A stretch of 9,872 nt of DNA from Thermofilum sp. (GTDB lineage: Archaea; Thermoproteota; Thermoprotei; Thermofilales; Thermofilaceae). Positions 1 through 7,349 of the stretch are shown piece by piece. The translations under genes and the position numbers were made by a program. The notes below the pieces were generated by a model. That model did no database searches, was not told the origin of the DNA, and saw only the letters and a list, made by a program, of their open reading frames with translations. Position 1 is the first letter of the stretch; the number at the start of each line of letters is the position of its first letter. The stretch is from positions 1 through 9,872 of the forward strand of contig JAJHRM010000086.1 in the NCBI GenBank assembly GCA_020832965.1. The letters run 5' to 3'.

Positions 1-1
1 C

Positions 2-766
2 GAAGATTGGGAGAAACTTTTAAAAGATGCTCCTCAAGCGATAATAATTGTTAATTCTCATGGTGAGGTAATCCCTATACCCAGTAGCTATAATGCAGAT
101 TGGTGCGCGTTTTTAGGCGATCTAGCTAGGTTAATAAAGGACAAAGGATGGGTTCTCGTAAATCCGGTGGGGTACGCGTTCTGGGGCGTGGGAAACTCGG
201 CAGACCCCCGAGTGGGCAGCGCGAAAATAATTGAAGAGCATGGTCTGAGCTGCTTCGTGTGGGGGGTAGGGTTAGCGGCTAGCGCGTGGCCTCCGCTTCC
301 AGAAGACGAAATGGTTGGCGAATATAACGAATTAGCAAAAAGATTGTTCGATGTATTTGGCTATGAAACCGGTTACGATATACCAAAATCAATCCCGATA
401 CACAGACCCCTTACGCTTTTCAACGGTACCACAGAAGTTCTGCCACAGTGGGCTTTGATAGAGGTGAAGGGAGAAAATGTAACGTGCTACGGCTTTGCCG
501 CTTACAGGATTGGGCAAGGATACCTAATATGGGGAGGGCTTCACCACATAGCCCCAGGAACGAAATTTCCGGACGACGTTATCGCTAGGCTAACAGCGGT
601 GGCTGTCGCTTACTTCATTGATCCAAACATACTTTCCATGCCAATAACTCCAAAGAAAAGCTTATTTCTTAAACCTTCGACAATAATTTTAATTATATCC
701 ATAATCGTCATTGCGGTAATTTCGTTATATATTTTAAAAACTCTAGGTTTTATTAGAAAAATTTAG
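2..766 (+). CDS. Partial extracytoplasmic protein with C-terminal membrane anchor, function unknown (5' end outside window)
   Basis: The frame is open from base 2 to the TAG at 764-766, giving 254 residues; the true start lies upstream of the window. The first possible internal start (GTG at 167) is not credible because the 55 codons before it read as normal protein (for example VNSHGE, then IPIPSSY, then DWCAFLGDLARL). Residues about 226-245 form one strongly hydrophobic helix rich in Ile/Val, followed by a short basic tail ending RKI. This is what a C-terminal stop-transfer anchor looks like, with the main domain outside the cell. Two N-glycosylation sequons (NGT near residue 141, NVT near 159) agree with an external domain. 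The alternation of hydrophobic strands and the VNSHGE turn could suggest a glutamine-amidotransferase/ThuA-like Rossmann fold, but no catalytic triad is evident and I do not assign a function. It is convergent with the next gene and AT-richer than the transporter genes. Confidence 0.8.
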   Translation, partial: EDWEKLLKDAPQAIIIVNSHGEVIPIPSSYNADWCAFLGDLARLIKDKGWVLVNPVGYAFWGVGNSADPRVGSAKIIEEHGLSCFVWGVGLAASAWPPLPEDEMVGEYNELAKRLFDVFGYETGYDIPKSIPIHRPLTLFNGTTEVLPQWALIEVKGENVTCYGFAAYRIGQGYLIWGGLHHIAPGTKFPDDVIARLTAVAVAYFIDPNILSMPITPKKSLFLKPSTIILIISIIVIAVISLYILKTLGFIRKI

Positions 767-834
767 TTAAAATTATTTATCACTTTGAGAAACGATAACA
801 GTTTATAAGATCTTTTAGAAAAAGCAGAAACTTA
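767..834. other. Convergent intergenic spacer
   Basis: This 68-bp AT-rich gap separates the stop codons of two convergent genes. It contains an 8-bp palindrome (aagatctt, 807-814) too small to be a convincing hairpin, and oligo-A/oligo-T runs on both strands that could end transcription from either side. No gene or RNA is visible. Confidence 0.6.
817..825 (-). terminator. Possible T-tract terminator of the peptidase/OPT operon
   Basis: On the minus strand this reads gctttttct, starting about 10 nt after the TAA stop of the 642-residue gene. Archaeal RNA polymerase can terminate at short T runs without a hairpin. The run has only five Ts before a C, so the call is weak. Confidence 0.3.
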
Positions 835-2763
835 TTAGAACGGTTTAATCCAAGTTGACTTGAATACTAGAGTGATCGCGCTCGCTATGCCGACAACGAC
901 TCCTAAACCCATGCCGAGACCGGCTATCACCGTGTTCCTGTTTCTCATATAGCTTTCTCTCCCCACACGGCTTTCTACGATCTTGCCTATGATGCTCCCC
1001 ATAAGTATGGCCATGGCATACGGCGGTATCGTCTGAGTGCCCGTCACTAGCGCGGTGAAATCGAAAGGCAACCCGAAGTACCTGTTAGCAAGGATGCCGG
1101 CGATGCCTACGGAAAGCATGCTGGCGTATGCGTAAAGCAGCAGCGTCATGCTGGCCACGATTTCGCGCGACACCCATATGCCCATCGAGATGAGTTGTAC
1201 GGGCCAGTACGCCATCACGTAAGGGTACTGGGAAGAAGGGATCGGAGCTATGGCCCAGAAGAACTGCACGTAAATGAAGCTGAATATGTTGTAAAGCACA
1301 ACGGTGAGCGCGTACGCTTTGAAGAAATCAATCGGTTTGGTTTCAGTCAGCAGCGCCGTCTTTATGGACTCCGTCCACGCTGGAGCGCTGTCCCCTCCTA
1401 TCACTGGGCTTATGAACCACGCGTCCACCTTCGGGTATCCCGACGCTAGAACTAGCGCGTTCCAAAGGTAGGGTATGGAGATGCTGAGCCCGGTCTCCCC
1501 CCTCGCTCGAGCACCCGCTACAGCGATCACGAAGCTTAGGGGGATCGTCATCAGCGAGAAAGCTACAGGGAAGCCCGGCACCAGCGCTTGGAACAGCGCC
1601 ACGGAACCCAAGGCTCCGGCTAAGTACATCGCTAGTATTGATCGGAGGGAGGGGAAGCCGAGCCTGCTCTCCGACCCACCCTTTACTGAGGCTAAGGCTT
1701 TGAAAGCCCCTACGAAGCTGCGCCATCCTATAGCCAGCGTCAACGTCGCTAGAGCGAAGACGAAGCCTACGCTGGGGACAGCCCATATCCTCAGGTACGA
1801 CCTCTGCCACACGAGAGAAAGATCCATTCCTCTGCGCCACTCCGCAGCCCACGCGGGGAATGCGTCTCGGAAGTAGGTTGTTGCCAACCAGTTGCCGAAT
1901 ACCCAAACCGATAGCGAGCCGATAGCGATGAAAACGCTTGTCCGCAGAGGTAGTAGCGCGCCTAGCGCCCACGATAACGGATCCGTCGCTATACCGAATA
2001 TCGCCCCAGGCATAAACTGATCTACGCCGTAGTACCCTGTCGTAAGGTCAACCCAAGGTATCGGAATTATCTGCACAAGCGTGCCGTAAGCACCCATAGC
2101 TAGCGTTGGGATCGCGTAAACGATTGTTCCGTACACGATACCGGCTATGGCTGCCAGAGTGAACGTCCTTATCTGGTGCGGTTCGCGCTCGGTTAAAGTT
2201 GTGATGAGCTGCGCGTTCACATGGGCGTACGGGAACGTCAGGTTCTCCCGCTCGATGAACACGAGCGAGCATATCATCGCGAGAGCTATCTCCTGCAGCA
2301 CGTAAAAGAGCCCAAACTGAACGTTGACGACGATGAGCGGAATTAACCAATCGGGGTGCATAAAGGTTCTGAGAGCAGCGGCTTCAGAGGTGTAGGATGG
2401 AGCGTACCACGAGGGGATGAGCTCGGGCAAAGGTCTCTTGCTGAACGGATCTACGAACGACCACGAGAGGGGGGATGTTGCTACGTAGTGGCGGAACACC
2501 ATCCCCAGGTACGAGGCGGTGCCAGCGGCCAAACCCCCTAGAGCCAGCACCAGCGTTATCTCCTGCTTAGTCATGGAGACACCTATTATGCTCGATAATT
2601 CCGTGAAGAGCAGCACCAAGATGTACACGGCTGCGCCCGCTATCGAGGTTCCCGCAACCAGCAGCAGGTAAGTGTTCACCGGAAGGAAGACAGCCGATGC
2701 TATTAAGAGCGCCAGGACGGTTCTAACAGTGAAACCCGGCTTCAATTCTGCTGCCCGGTCCAT
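835..2763 (-). CDS. OPT-like (DUF6784/DUF6785-type) multi-spanning transporter, operon partner of the M28-FtsX protein
   Basis: This is a 642-residue, very hydrophobic protein with roughly 14 predicted membrane helices and no soluble domain. It shows marks of the oligopeptide transporter (OPT/YSL) superfamily as seen in the DUF6784/DUF6785 group: the LTFPYA element at residues 175-180, corresponding to the LTYPSG-type element of OPT/YSL proteins, and an R-x-x-x-E-T-G element (R419, E423, G425) between membrane segments. The 667-residue protein encoded divergently carries both elements in matching places, so the two are distant paralogs. OPT members generally import peptides or metal chelates by cation symport; for this group the substrate is not established to my knowledge. 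The ATG at 2763 lies one base after the TGA of the upstream peptidase-permease gene (TGA-G-ATG), so the two are almost certainly co-transcribed and translationally coupled. Family membership is likely; peptide uptake is inferred from the neighbour. Confidence 0.8.
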   Translation of the reverse strand: MDRAAELKPGFTVRTVLALLIASAVFLPVNTYLLLVAGTSIAGAAVYILVLLFTELSSIIGVSMTKQEITLVLALGGLAAGTASYLGMVFRHYVATSPLSWSFVDPFSKRPLPELIPSWYAPSYTSEAAALRTFMHPDWLIPLIVVNVQFGLFYVLQEIALAMICSLVFIERENLTFPYAHVNAQLITTLTEREPHQIRTFTLAAIAGIVYGTIVYAIPTLAMGAYGTLVQIIPIPWVDLTTGYYGVDQFMPGAIFGIATDPLSWALGALLPLRTSVFIAIGSLSVWVFGNWLATTYFRDAFPAWAAEWRRGMDLSLVWQRSYLRIWAVPSVGFVFALATLTLAIGWRSFVGAFKALASVKGGSESRLGFPSLRSILAMYLAGALGSVALFQALVPGFPVAFSLMTIPLSFVIAVAGARARGETGLSISIPYLWNALVLASGYPKVDAWFISPVIGGDSAPAWTESIKTALLTETKPIDFFKAYALTVVLYNIFSFIYVQFFWAIAPIPSSQYPYVMAYWPVQLISMGIWVSREIVASMTLLLYAYASMLSVGIAGILANRYFGLPFDFTALVTGTQTIPPYAMAILMGSIIGKIVESRVGRESYMRNRNTVIAGLGMGLGVVVGIASAITLVFKSTWIKPF

Positions 2764-2764
2764 C

Positions 2765-5700
2765 TCAAACCCCTTCCGTTCGCTTCCCCATATACTTTCT
2801 TCTAATGTCGGGAGATAGGCTGCGCCACAGCAGCATCTGCTTCCTTACACAATCTATCACGATGTAGTTCCTCGACGCCCAAATCTCCCTCACGCCACTT
2901 TTTCGAGTTATCGTTAAGTACGCGTTAAGCCTGTCACCGCTCTTGGCGAAAGCGAGCTTCAACTCTTGCCACACTCCTGCGTCTAGGGGTATGAGCTGCA
3001 TCAACGCTGTCACCGCCATTTCGCTCGGGAGCAGGTTCACGGAGTGAACGATGAAGGGGTCTTCGCTCTCAACGGTCCTGCTCTCTAGGTACTCGGCAAC
3101 GAACGCCAAGACGCCCAGCGCCTCGGCATCGCTTTCTACCGAGAACGGGAGGGGGACTTCCCACACGTCGCCTTTCGGCCTAGTGGGCGGTCTCCACCTT
3201 CTTTCCAGAGAGGGGGTTATGAGCTTTGATGCCGCGTACGCCGGCCACAGCGACGCAACAACCGCCGCCAGCAGAGGGATAATAATGCCTAGCAACGAAG
3301 CTATCGAGGAGAAGTTGACGATAAAGCCTTTAGGCAGGAAGCCCAGCTTCACCATAGCGATGTTAGCCGCTATCCCTACGAAGTACCCGATCACGCATCC
3401 GATGATCGCGTAAATCAGAGCTTCTGTGACGAAAATCAGGATTATTCCGGAGGGGGCGAGACCCACGGCCGAGTACACTTTGATCTCCCTCTCCCGCTCT
3501 CGGACCGTAGCGAAAAGTAAGCTAGCGACGTTTAAGCTCGCGATCGCGATGGGTATTACCACATACTCAAGCCCCGCAACGCTGTACCATCCTACGGGGC
3601 TGGGCATGCAAACCCTTTTATCTTGCGTAAACAACAGCTTCGACTCGCCGAGTATTAGTGCCGCGTCCTTAGCCACACGCTCTACCGTCGCCTGGTCCCC
3701 CACGACAGTTACGGAGGCGAGGAAGCCCCCCATTTCGAGCGCAACTCTGTACGGTACCAGAACCACCTGCTCCCATGACAACGGGACTTTCTGCTGGATC
3801 TCGGTGGTGATCGGTCTAATGGTTAGCTGCGGGATGTTGTCCGGGTTGGCGGGTGTCATCGCGTAATTGTCGAGGTCCAAAACCCTGTTGAGAACGGACG
3901 GTTCAATTACACCCTTCACGGTAAACTCCTGCGAGAATATCCGGATTTTATCGCCCACAGAAACGTTCAATGCTTCGGCGACATTTCTTGGCAAGATGCA
4001 GCTGTAAACGTCCCATTTCCCGAACCAGTCTCCCTCGACAAGCGCGCTCTTTAGCAGCTCCATCTCGTTAGGAGCGACTCCCATCAAGGCTTTCACGCGG
4101 TACGAGGAGGTGCTAGACTTGAGTTCTAGAAGGACACCTTCCCCTCCAACGCTGGGCGGGTAGTACCACGCTCTCGGTATTATGGTGACCTTCCAATCGC
4201 TCAACGCTTCCATCAACATGGTCACCTCAGGTTCTAGCGCTAAGTCCGGTGCGTACTGCAGATCACGCTTGACGAGAAGACCTTGGTACAAAGGCACTCC
4301 TTCTACATTTACAACCTTCGCTTCAACCAAGGGCGAAACGGACGTCAACGCGGTCAGCGAGAACGCCGTCGCAGCTACGGTTACGAAAATAAGAGCGCTT
4401 CTAAGCGCTCGCGCCCTGATGTTCCTAGGTGCCTGGCTCATCGCCATTCCGGTAAGCGAGCTGTAAGGCATCTTCTCGATTATGTGCGCGCCCATAACCT
4501 TTTCCCTAAACTCGCGCGAGTAAAAGCGTAGCTTATCGGTGAACACCGCTAGCATAACTATGAATAGGATCAGTGACGTTAAGCTCAAAGGCCCTAAAAG
4601 CACGTTTGAGGCTATCTTCGGAGCTGGGTGAACGTTGAGATAGACGGCGAACGCCGCGAGGAAGATCACCGGTACGCTCAATAGGGCTTTGACACCGGTG
4701 GCCGACAACGTGAGCCTTTCGAAGAAAAGCGAGAAGAACAAGAGAAGCGCGAATACTAGCAAGCTTGTATTAACAGTATCGTATATCGTCCCCATAACGC
4801 TGGCGTAGGCTGCCACGCTGTAGCTCCACGCAGCGTAAGCTTTAGAGTAAGCCTTATCGTAGACCTTTTGACCGAGGTATTCCTCGGCCTCCTTCAAGTG
4901 TCTCCGGGCGTTATCAAGGTAGTACTCCACCACTGGGTTAATCACCATGAACCGCTTCAGCTCGTTATAACGACCTTCAGCTAGCGTTAAAGTGTCCTTG
5001 GCAAAAGCGAGCGCTGTGAAGGGTATGCTAAGCCTTCCCTCTTCCAGCCCTCCAAAGCCCCTCCCCTCCGGGTATTCGGGGGAAGAGTTTGTCAAAATAC
5101 CTACGATGTTTAAGTTGGGTCCCGCTCTGAAAATCAAGAGACCTTTAGCTCTGGGTGGCACAAAGAGGACCGCGACCTTCTCGTACCCTACCGCTGAGAG
5201 CCCCCAAGCTACGAATTGACTGACTTGCTGCGCGTCGTACAGCGTCAGCGTCCAAGGCCTACTGCTCAACGCGTGGAGCGTATTCCTGAATACGGGATTC
5301 ATGTACATCAGCGGCCTATACGTTGTGGGATCCACGAGATCGAAGATTTCGATCGGTACAGCCCTAAACACAACCGTCGTCACGTTGTATGGGTGTGCGT
5401 TAACTTCGTAATCGAACCTGATCCTCATCCTACCGTATTGACCCTGATCAGGCGCGTACTCGATGACCCCCGTCTCTTCGCTCAGCTTGTAAGCTTCAAA
5501 GTGCCATACGTCAACACGCCCGTAGCCATGCCCGTAACCGTAGCCGCTTACGCCGTGGATCTCAAAGCTCCCTTTTTCGTCGCTCATCGTTATTATCCGA
5601 GAGAAGGGGTACGAGGAGTAGCTTACATCCACCCTGCAAGCGACGACCACCGCGTTCGGAACCTCCGTGTACCACCCCCTGCTAACATTAAAAGTCCATA

Positions 5701-7267
5701 CCTTACCTTTAACCGTCATAAACCCAGCTAGATCCCCACCAGCTGCTGTGAAGAGGTAGCGGGATGGCGCTACTTCACTGTATGTAATACCGATCGAGGG
5801 TTCGTTGGCCAACCCGTAGACTATAGCTGCTGCGACCTCTAACTGGGGTTTAAGATTGTTGAAGTTCACGCTTTCCCACGTATCAAACGGATGCCCCTGC
5901 TGCAGTCTTAAGACATTATCCGTCCTTACAGTAAATGATAGGCCGTGCGCCACGGCAAAGGGTTCGCTATCTAGCATGTAAGGTTCTGGGATCGAAGCCC
6001 ACCACCCGTAAGACCCCGAGGGATGGAAGCCGTCTCTAACGCTGTACCTTTTACCCGTCTGCTTCTCGAGCAGGGGGATGTAGTAATTGAATATGCGAGG
6101 CTGCAACCACCTCAACCATCGAAGCATAGGACCACTGGCTCCGAAATCGTACATGTGGCCTCTGTAGAGAAGCGCGACGTCGCTCCCGTCAGTTGAGAAA
6201 TCAAGCGCCACGAATACGTATATCCTCTTTCTTCCCGCTACAACGTCGGGACTGAAAAAGAACTTTTCTACGAACTCCCTCGCTCCAGCCAGCGCCTGCC
6301 AATGGCCCGATAAGGCCACAAAGTATACCGTCCTAAGCGGTCTGTTCTCTGAGAAGTATCGCGCAAGCTCCAGTAGCGACGCTACGCTCACCGCTTCATC
6401 CGCTCCGGGAGCTAGCTTGGGGACAACAGACCACGCGTCGAAGTGCGCTGCAACCACGATAATTTCATCGGGGTAACGTGTTCCATTGATGATCCCGATA
6501 ACGTTTGCAGCGGTCACTTTCTCCCACTTAAACTCGCTATCGATAACCACCTCAACGCCCTCCTCCTTAGAAACATTCAGGAGGAAGTCTGAATCCTCTT
6601 TCCGCACATAAAACCTCGGGAAGTACAAGGGAACGTTCAGGAACTTTGCCATAGCCTCCCACCTCGTAGTGCCGCTAGGTTCGGTAAATATCACGGCTTT
6701 AGCTCCTAAGCGAGCAGCGTTAACCCAGTTATCTCCACTATTGAAATCCATTAAAACAATACTTCCATTCACTTGAAGACCGTTGAAATCTCTGAGATCG
6801 CCACTTTTAGCATATATCAACCGACCCCTTAGCCCTGAAACCTTCCAGGTTTGAATATAATTCGGCCATACGCAATATGCATCTAAAGTTTTCAATACCT
6901 TCCCATTTTTTATCACAGTAATTTTTGTTCCTAAATCTTTTGGAACAACAACTGTATAATTTTGGAGTATTACATTCTCCTTGCCTAAAATATGTACGAA
7001 GTAATTGGTTATGTAATTCAACGCTTTGTAGTAACCATCGTAGCCAGTTACGCGCGATCCATAGCTTGAAAGCGCTTGTACGTGGCGAACTATCGAACCG
7101 TAATCAAGCCTGCTAATAATTTCATTAAAGTCAAACTCCTGTGGGGAGGGAGCGCAGGAAGCTATGCTGCCTACCGCGGAGGTTATTAGCGCAACTATTA
7201 GCGCAATACTTGCCAACGCTACGCGGAATGGAACCGTACGAGCGGTTTCACCCCCGCTGAGCATCAT
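2765..7267 (-). CDS. Exported M28 peptidase-like domain fused to FtsX/MacB-type permease (1500 aa)
   Basis: Domains in order: signal segment 13-37 with lipobox-like IASC (Cys38); PA-type insert about 140-225; M28 fold about 255-490; Ig/carboxypeptidase-regulatory-like domain about 515-600 containing a Gly/Tyr/His-rich loop; beta-rich region to about 780; helical stalk 780-822; membrane helices near 835-851, 858-877 and 888-910; FtsX core with helix 956-978, an external domain 979-1230 (with a LNVSVGDKIRIF strand-turn typical of MacB-type periplasmic domains), helices 1232-1254, 1273-1300 and 1321-1345 and a REREREIKVYSAVG coupling segment; cytoplasmic tail 1353-1500. Ten N-glycosylation sequons all fall in predicted outside segments (N103, N167, N231, N261, N527, N628, N727, N833, N1101, N1318). 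In M28 terms, His275-x-Asp277, Asp356 and His459 are kept, but the bridging Asp is Glu291 and the catalytic Glu-Glu pair is His322-Trp323, so ordinary aminopeptidase activity is doubtful. An FtsX core normally pairs with an ABC ATPase, which is not encoded here. Start: the ATG at 7267 is the first start codon after an in-frame TAG at 7292-7294; the second Met at 7264 is an alternative. Confidence 0.85.
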   Translation of the reverse strand: MMLSGGETARTVPFRVALASIALIVALITSAVGSIASCAPSPQEFDFNEIISRLDYGSIVRHVQALSSYGSRVTGYDGYYKALNYITNYFVHILGKENVILQNYTVVVPKDLGTKITVIKNGKVLKTLDAYCVWPNYIQTWKVSGLRGRLIYAKSGDLRDFNGLQVNGSIVLMDFNSGDNWVNAARLGAKAVIFTEPSGTTRWEAMAKFLNVPLYFPRFYVRKEDSDFLLNVSKEEGVEVVIDSEFKWEKVTAANVIGIINGTRYPDEIIVVAAHFDAWSVVPKLAPGADEAVSVASLLELARYFSENRPLRTVYFVALSGHWQALAGAREFVEKFFFSPDVVAGRKRIYVFVALDFSTDGSDVALLYRGHMYDFGASGPMLRWLRWLQPRIFNYYIPLLEKQTGKRYSVRDGFHPSGSYGWWASIPEPYMLDSEPFAVAHGLSFTVRTDNVLRLQQGHPFDTWESVNFNNLKPQLEVAAAIVYGLANEPSIGITYSEVAPSRYLFTAAGGDLAGFMTVKGKVWTFNVSRGWYTEVPNAVVVACRVDVSYSSYPFSRIITMSDEKGSFEIHGVSGYGYGHGYGRVDVWHFEAYKLSEETGVIEYAPDQGQYGRMRIRFDYEVNAHPYNVTTVVFRAVPIEIFDLVDPTTYRPLMYMNPVFRNTLHALSSRPWTLTLYDAQQVSQFVAWGLSAVGYEKVAVLFVPPRAKGLLIFRAGPNLNIVGILTNSSPEYPEGRGFGGLEEGRLSIPFTALAFAKDTLTLAEGRYNELKRFMVINPVVEYYLDNARRHLKEAEEYLGQKVYDKAYSKAYAAWSYSVAAYASVMGTIYDTVNTSLLVFALLLFFSLFFERLTLSATGVKALLSVPVIFLAAFAVYLNVHPAPKIASNVLLGPLSLTSLILFIVMLAVFTDKLRFYSREFREKVMGAHIIEKMPYSSLTGMAMSQAPRNIRARALRSALIFVTVAATAFSLTALTSVSPLVEAKVVNVEGVPLYQGLLVKRDLQYAPDLALEPEVTMLMEALSDWKVTIIPRAWYYPPSVGGEGVLLELKSSTSSYRVKALMGVAPNEMELLKSALVEGDWFGKWDVYSCILPRNVAEALNVSVGDKIRIFSQEFTVKGVIEPSVLNRVLDLDNYAMTPANPDNIPQLTIRPITTEIQQKVPLSWEQVVLVPYRVALEMGGFLASVTVVGDQATVERVAKDAALILGESKLLFTQDKRVCMPSPVGWYSVAGLEYVVIPIAIASLNVASLLFATVREREREIKVYSAVGLAPSGIILIFVTEALIYAIIGCVIGYFVGIAANIAMVKLGFLPKGFIVNFSSIASLLGIIIPLLAAVVASLWPAYAASKLITPSLERRWRPPTRPKGDVWEVPLPFSVESDAEALGVLAFVAEYLESRTVESEDPFIVHSVNLLPSEMAVTALMQLIPLDAGVWQELKLAFAKSGDRLNAYLTITRKSGVREIWASRNYIVIDCVRKQMLLWRSLSPDIRRKYMGKRTEGV
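2770..2777 (-). promoter_or_regulatory. Shine-Dalgarno-like site inside the upstream gene's last codons
   Basis: The minus strand reads GGAAGGGG, ending 6 nt before the ATG at 2763. It lies within the end of the peptidase-permease coding sequence. As an internal operon gene, this reading frame needs a ribosome binding site or coupling, unlike the apparently leaderless first genes. The match to the anti-SD is partial. Confidence 0.5.
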
Positions 7268-7269
7268 CG

Positions 7270-7281
7270 CATCGCGCGATG
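7270..7281. repeat. 12-bp perfect palindrome at the divergent promoter, candidate operator
   Basis: The sequence CATCGCGCGATG is its own reverse complement. It lies between the predicted TATA box and the start codon of the peptidase operon, covering the expected transcription start. A protein bound here would block that promoter and sits about 40 bp from the TATA box of the opposite transporter gene. Its GC-rich core stands out from the AT-rich promoter DNA. An operator role is inference. Confidence 0.45.
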
Positions 7282-7292
7282 AGCAGAACCCC

Positions 7293-7306
7293 TATATAAG
7301 TTTTGA
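7293..7306 (-). promoter_or_regulatory. Archaeal promoter (BRE + TATA) of the peptidase-permease/OPT operon
   Basis: Read on the minus strand, TCAAAA (7306-7301, BRE-like) is followed directly by CTTATATA (7300-7293, TATA box). The box centre is about 29 nt before the ATG at 7267, which predicts a transcript that starts at or within a few bases of the start codon. No Shine-Dalgarno sequence precedes the ATG, in keeping with leaderless initiation. Confidence 0.65.
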
Positions 7307-7311
7307 TGAGA

Positions 7312-7329
7312 CGAAAAATTCTTATACTA
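7312..7329 (+). promoter_or_regulatory. Archaeal promoter (BRE + TATA) of the 667-aa OPT-like gene
   Basis: CGAAAAATT (7312-7320, BRE-like) precedes CTTATACTA (7321-7329, TATA-like). The TATA centre is about 25 nt upstream of the GTG at 7350, so transcription should begin at the start codon itself. No ribosome binding site is visible. It is back to back with the minus-strand promoter, with only a few bases between the two BRE elements. Confidence 0.6.
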
Positions 7330-7349
7330 TAGCCTCAAAACCCTAAGGC

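Noticed and set aside
167..766. A 199-residue gene starting at GTG 167
   Set aside because: The frame is open back to base 2 and the upstream codons read as ordinary protein, so this is an internal codon of a gene that begins before the window.
807..814. Palindrome aagatctt as a terminator hairpin or protein site
   Set aside because: Four base pairs per arm with no loop in AT-rich DNA is expected by chance and cannot form a useful hairpin.
5216..5731. A 171-residue plus-strand frame opposite the peptidase-permease gene
   Set aside because: It is antisense to a continuous 1500-codon gene with clear domains, has no promoter, and shows Arg/Pro/His-rich shadow composition.
2765..7267. Possibility that the 1500-residue protein is two genes joined by an error
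   Set aside because: The frame is uninterrupted, predicted topology is consistent throughout and the join (residues 780-950) contains sensible helices. I treat it as a real fusion, though comparison with relatives would settle it.
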